NCBI GenBank assembly: GCA_030704615.1
Contig: CM060733.1
Coordinates: forward strand, 8,992,001 to 9,056,000
Direction: 5' to 3'
Length of the DNA stretch: 64,000 bases
From: Takakia lepidozioides
Taxonomy: Eukaryota; Streptophyta; Takakiopsida; Takakiales; Takakiaceae
Part shown: positions 35,408-46,959 of the stretch, piece after piece
How the letters are laid out: the number at the start of each line of letters is the position of its first letter
Position numbering within the stretch: the first letter of the stretch is position 1
The notes under the pieces: model-generated
What the model saw: only the letters and a program-made list of their open reading frames with translations
What the model was told of the DNA's origin: nothing
The model's database searches: none
Made by a program: the position numbers and the translations under genes

Positions 35408-38136
35408 CTAGTCATCCTCATCCTCATCCTCAGTGGAGGACTCAGAGCTATCCGATGAGCCTGATGACTCCGCGCCCTTGGCTAGAGCACCTAAAAGAGG
35501 CGATGTTCTCCTAAGTCCCACAGAGCTCTCATCCACTCCCTGGCCATGACCCCCGCCCTCATCCATACTAGTGCCTTGTAGTGCACTCATCCCCTCCGTG
35601 TTGGCCATGTTCTTCATGAGGGATTGTCAACCATGCTCCTTGGCGTAGTTGTACTGATCTGGAGATGACTTCCTCTCAAACACGCATTGCTACACATGCC
35701 ACAAATTAAAGTCAGTTCTTCACGATGATGGAGCCAGAAAGAAGACATAACAAAATACATAGGGAAGTATGACTTACAAATCGCAAGATAAAACCTTTGG
35801 ATCCGCCGGCGCCCCACTTGTGTGTGGATTCATGCTTGTCAAGGCGGACTGTTGTTGCTTCACGTGCCCGCTCAAATTTGGCCTTGTTTGCTGCATCATT
35901 CTCTTCCGCAATGAGTGCATCCCACGATACCTATGCAACACCCCCTCCCCCCCCAACAATTAGTGAATTACATATATACGTTGCATTGAATCCACCTCAT
36001 AAATGCACATGCGACAAATAGAAGGTGAAATGATTCAGGATTTGCCAACCTGTGTAATTCCATAAGGTGGTTTGGGTATGGCCCCTTTTCCATTGCCCTC
36101 CGAATGATCTGTCTGGCACGGTACCTCCTGTCCTTCAAGTTCCGCCCCACCATCTCCATCACCCTTATGTCAATCCAATTGCCCGGAAACCGGCGGTCTA
36201 ACTCACGGGCATATGCCCGCTTTGCGCCAAAGTGCTGATCAGCCCACTCAATGTGCAAAGGGAACCACCTCATTGCGAGTTTGAAGGCTGGCCTCCCAGA
36301 ATGCACCGCAAGGGTTACCATGGCGATTCACCTCCACCGGTGGCACCACGATCTTTGCCAACTTCACATCCTCTATCGCCAAGGAGTTCTTCTTCTTCCC
36401 ACCCTGGGTAAAAGCATGCTAATGTGTACCACTGACACTCCTGAAAAGGACTAAATTTTGACTGCTGGCACGTTACACCGCGGCGCGTGGACATGACATG
36501 TTGCGATGAAAACGTGATAAAATTGACAGATGATAGTGGGCACTTCGACCCCATCCATCGGATGCTCGTACACCCTCTTGTACACCTCCAATTTTGCTCG
36601 TACACCACTAATTTTGAGTTTACGATACTAACTCGACTTCCGTTTGTCACCATTTACTTTCCCCACATCGCATCCAAGCCGGGTTTGGTGTATTTGATGC
36701 CTACTTCAGTGCCACAGATGCTCGTATAATTTTTAGGAGTTTATTTGATATATTCTTAATTTTAAAATAATTTGCAATGAATGATACACTATTTGTAAGA
36801 ACTCATTTTGGCCTCAAATTCAAAATTGGAGGACCTTGTAGCCATTTCAAGGACACGACCTTCTTCTTTTTCAGTAGCTAAACACTTTTGGTGAAAGAAC
36901 TATGTTCAAATTTTGAGATTTAGTAGTAGCAAAGTTTGGTCCCCCTAAGTTATGCATACCGCGTAGTAGAGAATTCCTATGATGATGGGTTTTTTCTGGT
37001 TTTGCAGGTCTACTGTCATTTTTGCATTCTTCCAACCTTACATAAGCACATGAAAATCCCTGATATGACCTTCACATGTTATGGGTGTGAAAATCGTTAC
37101 CCACTCTCGGCACTAGACTGACACTCAGGGTGGGTAGCCTACCTTTGAACAGCAAAGAGAAGCAGAAAGTCCTAAAGGACTACAACATTTTGGGACATTT
37201 GAACCTTGTGTTGTTCAAGACTCCTTTAGGACCCCTTAAACTTGTCAAATCACAAAAAATTTTGTATGGGCATGACAATAACTTCAAGGGCTTTCCAATG
37301 ATATAATGTGTCCGTGGTTTCATACTGAATTCAATATCCTAAATTTGGATCGATTGCACCATATGTGCTGGAAAACAGTTTGTGACAGCCTTTTCGGGTC
37401 CTATTAGTGTGCTTTGACCCCCCTCTCCCTTCTTTGTAGCCTCCTTCTCCTGCTCCTTTGTTACCCCACTGCCCTCCCCCGCATGCACACTCACCCCTTC
37501 CTCTCCATGGGACTTCTTCTTCTTCTTCTTCTTTTCCTTCCCCTTCTCCACGACCATCTCATTCCCCTTCCCCGCTACTTCCTCTCTCTCCTTCTTCCTC
37601 TCCCTTCTCTCTCTAGGTTTGTATGAAGTGAGAACGATGTTTCTCATTAGCTGAGATTCCAAACCTGCAATGATGGGAAAAGGGACCTGGGAGGACGAGG
37701 CCTCTTCTTCTTACCTTTGGTGTTCGGGTCCTTCATGAACACCACGTGCTCTCCCTCATTGGCAACCCCACTGGATTGCACTAATGAGGCCATCCGTGTT
37801 GCTACCTCCTGAAGACAAATAACCCCCACAAATTCAAAAAAAGAAACAAAAAACAAAGAAAATCATGCATGCAAAGGAAATGACAAAACATGGAACAAGG
37901 TGCAACAGTTGTACCTTGTGAAGCTTGGCCGACTCGGCCCCGGTGTCACCCGATGTGGTAGGAGGCCCCGTTGCCGGATGTGCCCGCGCTATCCCCTCCC
38001 GGAGTGCCATTGGAAGTAGATTCCAGATGTCGAACATAGCCACCGGCGGCGCCCCATAGTCTAGGCCTTTCTTTACTGACCGCTCAGGCTCAAGGGGCGG
38101 CGTCACTGACCGGCTAGGCCGCTCCAAACGGCCCAT
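35408..38136 (-). CDS. Transposase_24 / TnpA-like protein of the CACTA element
   Basis: Minus-strand exon pieces: 38136-37915 (Pro/Arg-rich start, then ALREGIARAHPA), about 37820-37650 (EVATRMASLVQSSGV, KKKRPRPPR), about 36321-36040 (MRWFPLHIEWADQHFGAKRA then NLKDRRYRARQIIRR), about 35960-35775 (EENDAANKAKFERAREATT, then THKWGAGGSKGF) and about 35690-35408 (acidic Ser/Asp/Glu tail ending at 35408). The NKAKxxR...H...GSKxF pattern is the hallmark of the plant Ptta/En/Spm transposase_24 family. Such proteins are thought to bind subterminal repeats and cooperate with the TNP2 transposase. Exon joins are estimates. A nested CACTA sits just upstream (38312), which may have cut off the first exon or the promoter. 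Confidence 0.65.
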
Positions 38137-39061
38137 ACCTCCTCCTCCTCCTCCCCCCCCCTCTCTCCTCCCTCCCCTCCCCTCCCCTAAATGCGTAGCA
38201 GGGTAGAAGCTGACTTGACTAATTCGTGGAGCTTTGCTATCTCGGCCTCGTCATTGGCCCTCCTCCTCTCCTCCTCCCTCATCGACAACATTGGGCTAGC
38301 AACAACCACTTCACTACAAGAGATGAGCGTTTTTAGGACTACGGATTTGGCGGAGTCATAAAAATGACACTAGGTATACGACTACAGAGCGCTGAAATGC
38401 GTTGCAGTCATAGTTTTATCACTTTATAGTAATGGATATCACTACATGACTCCGGAAAATTAGGGAGCATTGGTCAAACATTGTTGACCATGATGACAAG
38501 GATGGTTTTATGACTAGTGTGATATGTTTGACTAGACGTGGACGACGTTTCATGGAATCTTGTGACTCCATGACTGAAGATGGTTTTACAACTCTATTTA
38601 TACGACTACATCCCTACACGTGTCATTTTGAAAGCACATACATGAATGTATTCATCCATTGGATGAGTTTATCCATCGATGACATGGCATGTAAACTTAT
38701 GAGTTCCTTACTGCAAATTGTTTCATAACTCTATATACATGACTACATGACTACACATGTCATTTAAAAGGCATATACATTAATGAATTCATTCAATGGA
38801 TGGGTTCATCCATCTGCCTATACGGTGTGTCGATTTGATATCTGTTCAATAAATTGGACCTGGATGGACGTGGCTTAACAAGGATCGCAAGATATATGAG
38901 ATTAAAATACGTGGTTGTACAAGGTTAGATCATGTGATGGAAATTATTTTGAATCGTTAGATTTTACAGGATCTAACGGTCTAGATTGTTTAAGATCTAA
39001 CGGTTTAAGATTACACCGCCGAACTTTACACCGGGCTGGGACTTAGGCTTTTTTGTCTCCT

Positions 39062-39240
39062 GCGTTTCACCATCTATTTGATGTTGTGTCATGGAACGCG
39101 ATGATCGCAGGATATGCAAGGGCGTGGGATGGAGGCTTTGCAGACCTTCCTACTCTTGAGCAAATGATGCAGGAAGGAGAAGAGGATGAGGAGAGGAGAC
39201 GAGGAGAAGATCCCAACATTCTTGTGAGCTCGCCGTTCTT
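39062..39240 (+). pseudogene. PPR fragment in CACTA element
   Basis: Reads DVVSWNAMIAGYARAWDGG followed by LEQMMQEGEE, a single PLS-type PPR unit that loses register after the Met-Gln-Glu. A similar but longer segment lies at 40142-40570. It is not a complete gene. Confidence 0.6.
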
Positions 39241-39521
39241 GGGAGAGTCAGCTTGGTCTTAGCATGCCGTGTTTCAATCTCTGCCTGCTCAGCTGCACCG
39301 TGGTGGTTCGATCTCACATACCAATCCAACATTACCTGACTACAGATACAAGCAGCACACACAAGGGGTCATTTTGGGCTGATGGTCGGTCAAATCCTCT
39401 ATGGGTCATGATACAAGATAAAGAACAATGTGGTGAGGATACCTTCTTCTTTGACCTATTTCAACCTGTTTTGCTCTGTTTGGCAGCATGAAAGTATCCA
39501 AAAACAGGTAATAGAGATGAG

Positions 39522-39870
39522 GAGAAGCTTTGGAATGAACACTTTTCCGACCCCAGTCAATGGCGAGACAATGGAGACAAAAAGGTGAATGCATGTTGGA
39601 CTACACTAGAGAGAAGTAGATGCAATTTAGAATTAGAACTACTGTAATAATTAGGGTTGGGGTTTGTTGGAAGAACTTCACGCCGTTAGTGTCAGCTGCT
39701 AGCAGCAAGTATTCATGATTTGTACACAGACAGGGGTAGCTAAAGGACCAGGGATAGAGGTCCAGGTTCATCCAAGAGGGCCGGATTTCAAACACAAGAT
39801 TAGTTCTGATTCCCCGTGGATCAATAGCTACAAGAAATCTGCTAATGAGAAAATGGTCTGCTAATGAAAG
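39522..39870 (+). pseudogene. OSB-like PDF motif segment
   Basis: Two exon-like pieces: EKLWNEHFSDPSQWRDN at 39522-39590 and RGPDFKHKISSDSPWINSY at about 39775-39840. Together they match the PDF motif of plant organellar single-strand DNA-binding (OSB) proteins (W-x-x-LF-x-NP-x-WWDN ... PDFKHK ... LW). Here it lies directly upstream of PPR units and recurs in the other PPR-carrying CACTA. Frames are interrupted between the two pieces, possibly by an intron. Confidence 0.55.
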
Positions 39871-40048
39871 CACGTTTTTCAACACATTTCACCCTGTTTT
39901 TCCCTCTTAACATAATCGGCCCTAAATTTCCATGTTGAATTCTGCAAGTTAGTTGGTTTAGTGAACCTGGGATAGTTTGGAGTGACTTTGATATGATATT
40001 GCCAATGTGACAACAGGAAAGTATCCAAAAGAGGTAACAGAGATGAGG

Positions 40049-40570
40049 AGAAGCTTTGGAATGAATACTTTTCTGACCCTAGTCAATGGTGGGACAACCA
40101 AGGCAAAAATGTGAATACCTGTCAGATTACCAGATGTCATTTTGAACACTGCACCTGCCTTGGTGGACATGTATGTCAAATGTGGGTGCATCGAGGATGC
40201 AAAGGGAGTGTTCAACACTATGGCTGAACGAGATGTGGTGTCATGGAGTGCGATGTTTGAAGGGTATGCACAACAGGGGCGTGGGATGGAGGCTTTGGAG
40301 ACCTATGAGCAAATTATGAGGGAAGGGATACTGAAGCCCGACCATATAACGTGTGTATGTGTTTGCAATGCGTGTGCAAGCCTGGCAGCCCTGGGAAAGG
40401 GCATAAGGTCTATGGTTGCATCGTCAAAGCTGCAAATGTACCAGATGTCATTTTGAACACTCCCCTAGTGGACAATATGTATGCCAAATGTAGGTGTAGC
40501 AAGGATGCAAAGGGAGTGTTCAACAACATGGCTGAACAAGATGTGGTGTCTTGGAGTACCATGATGACCA
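40049..40570 (+). pseudogene. PDF half-motif plus PPR units in CACTA element
   Basis: Starts with LWNEYFSDPSQWWDN (40052 on), then PPR units: DMYVKCGCIEDAKGVF, RDVVSWSAMFEGYAQQG, EALETYEQIMREG, and a second set NMYAKCRCSKDAKGVF. The frame changes near 40350-40440. The units are nearly repeats of each other, typical of recently amplified PLS-class PPR arrays. It breaks off at about 40570 before any E or DYW domain. Normally such proteins bind organellar RNA; this copy is a fragment. Confidence 0.65.
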
Positions 40571-42239
40571 CCTTCCCCGGTGACTCTCTCTCTCTCCCTC
40601 TCTCTCCCTCTCTCCAACTACTTGTTTGGGATTATCAATTTTTTTCCATAATACTTATTTTGGAAATACTATATATTTTTAATCCCAATTTTTAAGGTTT
40701 CATCCATACTGAATGAAAATTTCTGTTATAACCATAACTGGATGATTTATAGGCAGATATGCATGTCAATGCATTTTAGGTTTATGCTCCTTTGATTTAA
40801 ACCTATTGAATGCCCATTTTTCATCCTGGTCTGATACCATCCATACCGGATGGTGGATGAAATCGCGGGTGGTTTTCCTTTAAGTGTCTCTCTGCCCTAG
40901 ACACAACACGATATCGTGCGTGTTTTTTTTCTCTGGAAGAGGGCAATGGCGGACGAATGCTCGATGGCGGCTGAATGCCCGAGCAGCAAGATCCAAACGG
41001 GTGTGTTCTTGTTTTTTGAACGCGCGATGACGGCAGACACTTTCATCTCCCGCGATGGCAAATGACATACTGTTATGTTTGCCTACGTTTTTTCCTCATT
41101 GATGAAGCAACGGCGGTTATGGAGGTGGGGAAGCGGCCTGTATTACAAGATACAACCTGTCCTCAACTCTCCTCCCGTTGCATTCTGTTGTGCTCGTTCA
41201 AATTCAGATGATGAACACTGCAACGTCCTACTCCACAAAAGATTGAGGTTCTTTGTGGTGTCACATCTATGCTTTCTTCTGCTGGTTCTGTGATCTTTGC
41301 ATGCTTTATGGCTCATACCTGACATGGATAGCAACTGTGAAATCCTGTAATTCACCTCGCGCATCCTCACTAACGCACAAAACATTTTTTGTGTTTGTTT
41401 TTGGGACGGGCGCAGGTGAGGGATTTCACTTGGCATGAACTCTTTGGCGTGCAGATGATCTGGTTACTGCAGGAGGGATAAGATATGCTGCAAGCTGCCG
41501 TTGTTGCAATTTTTCTGCTTCAAAGCTGCTTCAAGGGGGATATGCCTTAAACCTTTACTTTGATTTCTGGTTCTTGGTAACCAAATTTGTTAAGTCAGGG
41601 AAGTAAATGGGCTGGGCCTCCTAGAAATCAGACCTTATTGTGAAGGTTCGGGCTGGTTGTGATGACAAGGGTTTGGTGATGCAAGTGTGACATTGGATGC
41701 ATTTTTCCAGACCTGTTTTCTGGCCTTTTGGAGAGTCAGACAGTGTTGTTTATGCCTCACCAGTTTAGAATGTATTAAGTAAGGCATTGGGTAAGCCTTT
41801 TTAAGAACACATACATTCTTTCAGGCTCCCCCATGGAGATTATAACCTGATTACAACTGGTATTTTTGAGGATCTCTCTAAAACTTGGCAGAGTGACTGG
41901 ATAAGGCCCTGGGATACATACCATAGCCCTGCATCTACTTATGGAAGTACAATCAGTTCAGCTTGTGCTTTTAGGAACATACAAGTCCTTTAAAGCTGTA
42001 GTAGGGAATTATTTTCATCAAAACTCTCACTCTTAGGCCTGCTGGAATGGTTTTCTCAAAGACCTGTTGAGCTTACAACATACTTGTTTAAGCTATTTGA
42101 ACCCAAGAATTACCAAGCCAGTATTTTTAAAGGGCTTTTTGATTACGAACTGTATTCTTAAGCTCCCCCCAGAGATTGGGAATGTGACATGGTAATGACT
42201 CTCTCGCTCTCTCTCTCCTCCTCCTCTGATACATGATAC

Positions 42240-42450
42240 ATATATACATGATTTGTGCAGAGGCATGGATAGCTGAAGGAGCAGGGATAGAGTGCATGGG
42301 TCCAGATTCATCCAAGAGGGCCGGATTTCAATCTCCAGATTACATATGATTCCCTGTGGAAGGATAGCTACAAGAAACCTGCATGGATAGATGATCAATT
42401 GGTTGGTCTTGAGCTGAAGAGCACGACCCCTACAGGGATGTCTCTCCATC
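42240..42450 (+). pseudogene. PDF-motif segment (second half) in CACTA element
   Basis: Reads HPRGPDFNLQITYDSLWKD, then SYKKPAWIDDQLVGLELK, and ends at a stop near 42452. This is the second half of an OSB-like PDF motif in an uninterrupted frame. The same segment occurs at 39775 and, on the minus strand, near 48350-48430. Confidence 0.55.
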
Positions 42451-43639
42451 TGTAGATCTTTTAGGAAGTGGAAGGCTAGGCCTAGGGCCCAGCTTTCTTA
42501 TGACATTGTTAGCTGATTTTCAGTTCTTCTCCTTAGCTCGGTGCCTTTCTGTTTCCAAGTTATGGCAGTAGTTTCTGGCTGCAGTCTTTTTTCCTGCTAG
42601 ACTCTTTAGCTCTATGCAGACCCCCTTCTTTGCTTGCCTTCCTTCTTACTACTCTTTCTTATCTTGGTACACGAAGCTGTGTCTTCCTCTTTCAGCCTCT
42701 ATGGCACTCTATCCAGAGGTTATTTTTCCTCTTTGTATCCAAGCACATTTTATGTCCATTACCTATAAAGTTCTAGAGGCCACTGTCCCCCACTGTCCCT
42801 CTTTGTTAACCAAAAAAAGAAAAAAAAAAAAGACAACAATGGCTTCCATTCTATTTTCCTGGAGACCTAATGAGAATTTAAATCAATTAATAATCTAAAT
42901 ATTATAATTGTATGATTTAATTTATTAAATTAAAATATTATTAAAAAACCTCTTTAGTCATGAAGTTATATACTCATTACTACATCATGGCAAGATGACA
43001 TTATATGATACGATATTCTTTCCCACGTGTGGGTCATATATGTTGTCCATGTGGACACGTGTCACATCCGGAGTGCTACATATGTCTCTCTGACGCCTCT
43101 CCAATGGAGTTATACTTTGTAGACATGTAGTCATATAGTTAGTCATATATAAATTATATAGTTGTGACTACATCCTCTCTACAGCATGACTCCAGGTGCC
43201 ACGTACGCAGTCACGGCTATGACTTGCAAAACGCAGTCCTAAAGACTAGTCGCTATGACAGGGCTTTTTTCACTGCAGAGTGATATAGTCATGAACGCAT
43301 ATAGGACTGAAAAAATAGTCATATGTGCAGTCATAAAAACGCTCATCTGTTGTAGTGCTTCCAAAGGCCCTTGAACCTGACCTTGGGCCTTGGCAAGTGC
43401 AAAACAAAAAAAACCAAGCATGTCGGGGGCTGAGAGCAGCAAGTGCTAAGGGTCTCGAGAGGGGGCAACAAAGAAAAGAAAAAAATGGTGGGGGGGGAGT
43501 GACTGAGCAGCTCCTCCCCCCTATTTTTATTTATTTTTTGTTTCCTGATCTCTCCCTCTCACTCCCTCTCTTTGTCCCTCTTTGTCCCTCCCTCCTTGGA
43601 ATTGGCCGGTTTTATCAGTGTTTTTTTTTTCTGTTTTTC

Positions 43640-43800
43640 CATCTATACCGGATGGACTCTAAACAGTTTTTTCACCCGCCCTGTAACAATTTTTTATCCA
43701 TACCGGATGAATTACCTGTGTGGACACTAAATTACCTCTAAACTGAGTCTATGATTTTTTCATTCCTCTTTTATTGACTTTCATCCATATCAGATGAGTC
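43640..43800. repeat. CATCC/GGATG palindromic cluster
   Basis: Several copies of CATCCATACCGGATG-like inverted motifs lie within 160 bp. The same motif type occurs at 27050-27500 and 40690-40865. No element boundary identified. Confidence 0.45.
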
Positions 43801-44165
43801 ACCAAAGAAGTATCTATCATGGTCTCGGATCTCCATGGGGTGAGGCAATTGCGGTGGACGGAGAGACTGGTCATAATGATGCTGATGATGGAGGTTGGGT
43901 AGAGGGGGTAGAAGAGGATGATAACGCCCCGGAGAATGCATCCCGGACCCTATATGATGAAGCTCTAGAAGATAAGGATGTTGGAGAAGGAGATGAAGAC
44001 ACGGCCATTGACAACAAGGTGGAGGATAATTCGGAGATGTCTTTTGAGGGCCGGGCCATTTATGACGATGATTCCAATGCCCAAGAAGACTTGCAGCTTG
44101 ATGAGGATGAAGAAGCTCCGGATGATGATGTTCAAGTTGATAGACACGAAATCAAAGCTACATAA
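43794..44165 (+). CDS. Acidic low-complexity ORF
   Basis: 124 codons, strongly Asp/Glu-rich (for example DEALEDKDVGEGDEDTA and LDEDEEAPDDDV), with no recognisable domain. It lies inside the large CACTA element, downstream of the CATCC cluster and before the right subterminal repeats. Acidic tails of this kind occur at the C-terminus of TNP2/DUF4216 proteins, so it may be the last exon of a lost transposase gene. Could also be non-coding. Confidence 0.35.
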   Translation: MSHQRSIYHGLGSPWGEAIAVDGETGHNDADDGGWVEGVEEDDNAPENASRTLYDEALEDKDVGEGDEDTAIDNKVEDNSEMSFEGRAIYDDDSNAQEDLQLDEDEEAPDDDVQVDRHEIKAT

Positions 44166-44391
44166 TAATTCTCGCACCGAACTCTACCCATCCCTTCGAT
44201 TGATTGTACATGTACATGCAATTTGTAGCATATTTCTCTATGATTGATCAAATATGGCTGTGGTTGGTAGTCTTTTAAGAAAGAAGGTAGAGACAATGAA
44301 TATGTTGGAGCAACACATACAGATGTGGTATCAAGAGAATTATCAAAATGAATGTCACAATCTACAAGAAGGTCCACAACAACAAGCTAAA

Positions 44392-44944
44392 CCATAAAGA
44401 AAAACAAACACCCTACCCCAGTACCATATGAAAAAAAAAATACCAAAGAAAAAACTAAGAACCCCCAAAGGCCCTAAACCTAAACCTAGAAAGCCCTGCC
44501 GTCGCTGCCTGCATTGGCGACGGGTTTTATTTTATTTGTGAGGCCGGGGGTCGCAAACGGCGATGGAACGCCGTCGCAGGCTACGACATTTTTTATTTAT
44601 TTTTTAAAGAAAAGGGCAGCCTCTGCTGGCAACGCCCGGCCGTCGCAAGGGCCTTTTGCCATTCATGTCACCATGCGACGGCCTGGCGTCGCAAGAAAGG
44701 GCTGCGATGAAAGAAAGGGCAAGAAAGGGCTGTCTTCTGCCCTTCATCCTTCCATGCGACAGCCGGGCACCGCCACCTGGCCCCGGCGCTAGGTGGCAAC
44801 CCGCGGGGTCTGTTTGCGACGGCCCGACGTCGCAAAAAGGCGCCACGGGGTTGGCGTCGCACGTTCGGCGCCGCGCGGGGCGTGGGGGCGTGATTGGCGT
44901 TGCAAAACCCCCCCCCCCCCCCCGGACCCCCATTTGTTGTAGTG
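44392..44944. repeat. Right terminal/subterminal region of the large CACTA
   Basis: Shares about 330 bp with 21161-21500, then CG-rich inverted motifs (GGCGTCGCAAG, CGACGGCCCGACGTCG), a C-run (44909-44923) and the terminus GGGGGTCC...TTGTAGTG. The match at 21161 shows that this terminal region exists in more than one copy. Confidence 0.65.
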
Positions 44945-46959
44945 AACAGTGATGTGGCGTGAGCCGACGCTCACAGCAGCGTACATGGCGTGAGTATGCT
45001 GAGGTGGAGCGGATATGCTGATGTGGCACTGCGACTGACATCGCCATGTCATCAGGAACATGTGGCGCCTATAACCAAGGGTCTTATGACCGCGGGACTT
45101 GTTTTTCAACACAAGGGAGGAAATAAACCCTAAACCCTAAACCGCAAAACCTAACCCTAAATCATAAACCATAAACTCCATCTAGCAGAAGTGATTGTCA
45201 AGGACGAGAACATGACTGAAACACAAACAAGAGATCAAACTAGAGGTACAAGACTAGACAAGAAATCAAGGTTGGCGTGCCGAATGCATGATGGGTAAAC
45301 ATGAATCAAGATGATCTTTATAACAATGGACAAGAGTACAAGATACTGGAACTCGACTTGAATGCTGGAATACTGGAAACTGGATTGGAGTACCAGATAC
45401 TGGAACTGGACTAGAGTACTAGAAGCTGAACTGGAGTACTGGGACTGTAAACAAGAGTAGCTTGAACTTGTGTTGGCGAGACTAAGGAGTGTCCAGTCTC
45501 GCCTTCTATATATACTAGCTACTAAGATGTTCCATAAGAAGCTTCCCCAATAGAGGTTTCTTGATGGAGAAGTTTCCTTAAACAAATAAGGTATCTTGAT
45601 AGAGAAGTTTTCTCCAAAAGAAGTTTCTTAAGCAGTTTCCCAAGTTACTTTCGGTAATTTGGTAAACTCCCGGTAACTTGATAACTTATGGTATATCATG
45701 GTAGATCATGATAAGTTATGATAAATCATGATAACTTTCGGTAATATAGTATCTTGTTAACTTCTGGTATTTACTTCTGGTAAGTTCATTTGGACTATGT
45801 CCGTGATATCACCCCTCCTCTAGCACTGGGTTCCTCGAGGAGCGGTAAAATCTTGGACTTGCTTAGAGTTGGAGAAAATCCAAAATCCGGCGAATGGTGC
45901 TTGCCAAGAATTCGGCTCTTCGTTCTTGATTTAAATGATTTATAAGTCCCTGCAACCATCGATAGTGTCCAACACCTTGAACTTGGGACCACGTAGTGAT
46001 TTGAGCATTCTAATTTTCGAAGCTGCCTTCAAACATGATTTCGTTGCCCTCTGGTTTGAAGCCTCAACCTCCAACATGATTATCAAACTTCGAGTAGGCT
46101 CCACTTGTCGTCGTACGAGGTCACTAGTACAGATTATCGTTTTTATGACTGCAAATATCACTACATTTGCAGTGATAAGTGCGATTATGACTACATCACT
46201 CTGCAGTGACAAACACGAAGTCAGTTCTAGCATCACTGCGAAGTGATAAGTGCGAAGTGATGGTCGTCATTGTAGACGTGGCACCTGCCAACGACTCAGA
46301 GTGACGTGGCGTGTAGTGTTGTAGTCATAAGTATACGACTACAAGGCTACGTGTCATGACTACACTTACGACTACGTCACTACAGATGAGCGCCAACATG
46401 GAAAGGTCTCTCCATGACACGCGTGACCCCCCGGATATATATGACTACACGACTGTACCTTATGACTACACTTATGACTATATCACTACTCACTACATCA
46501 GTGAGGGTAGCATATGGCATATTTCATGACTACAAATACGACTCCATCACTATAGGTTTGTACTGGTTCTGGTAGGTCATCTAACACATGTCCTTATTCG
46601 ATTAGTTTATAAAACCATTAAATGCTATTTTATTTATTAACTTCATGTAAATTTTATTTATCGTTTTGATATTAAGATATGTTTCAATATACATAGCAAT
46701 ATATTTAATTGAATGAAAGAATTTCACACAAATACACATATTGTCTCTGGAATGTCGGTCATACAGCAAAAAACCAATGGGAAAAATATTCCCATGGATG
46801 CCATAGAGGCTCTACAATGAACATTCAAGAAGCCTAAAAGGCCACATGGATAGATAACCACTACAAGTCCCAAAACCCAAGCCCACACAGGGGCAGCAGT
46901 CCACTAGTACTCCTACAATTGAAGAGCTCTATTTACAAATCACCACTGTGGCATATTAT

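Larger units (their letters stand above)
38312..43357 (+). mobile_element. CACTA element carrying PPR/PDF gene pieces, TSD CTT
   Basis: 5,046 bp. Left end CACTACAAGAGATGAGCG (38312); right end inward CACTACAACAGATGAGCG (43357); both continue into TTTTT and a GACT string. CTT flanks it at 38309-38311 and 43358-43360. Subterminal DNA (38340-39010 and 42960-43350) is rich in ATGACTACA/TGTAGTCAT motifs, unlike the CG-rich family around it. It has no transposase. The cargo is PPR fragments and PDF-motif segments on the plus strand (39062-42450), making it a gene-capturing, non-autonomous CACTA. It is a sister of 46122-51882. Confidence 0.9.
34411..44944. mobile_element. Large CACTA element with TnpA-like gene, TSD AAC, hosting a nested CACTA
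   Basis: Left end CACTACAGGAAAAAGGGG at 34411; right end, read inward, CACTACAACAAATGGGGG at 44944. AAC flanks both (34408-34410 and 44945-44947). Subterminal regions 34411-35150 and 44505-44900 are dense in GCGACGCC/GGCGTCGC-type motifs. Inside are a transposase_24-like gene (35408-38136, minus), a nested CACTA (38312-43357) and an acidic ORF (43794-44165). Without the nested element it is about 5.5 kb. No tnp2 is present inside, so mobility would need one supplied elsewhere. A 3-bp match can arise by chance, but the ends and subterminal repeats agree. Confidence 0.7.
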
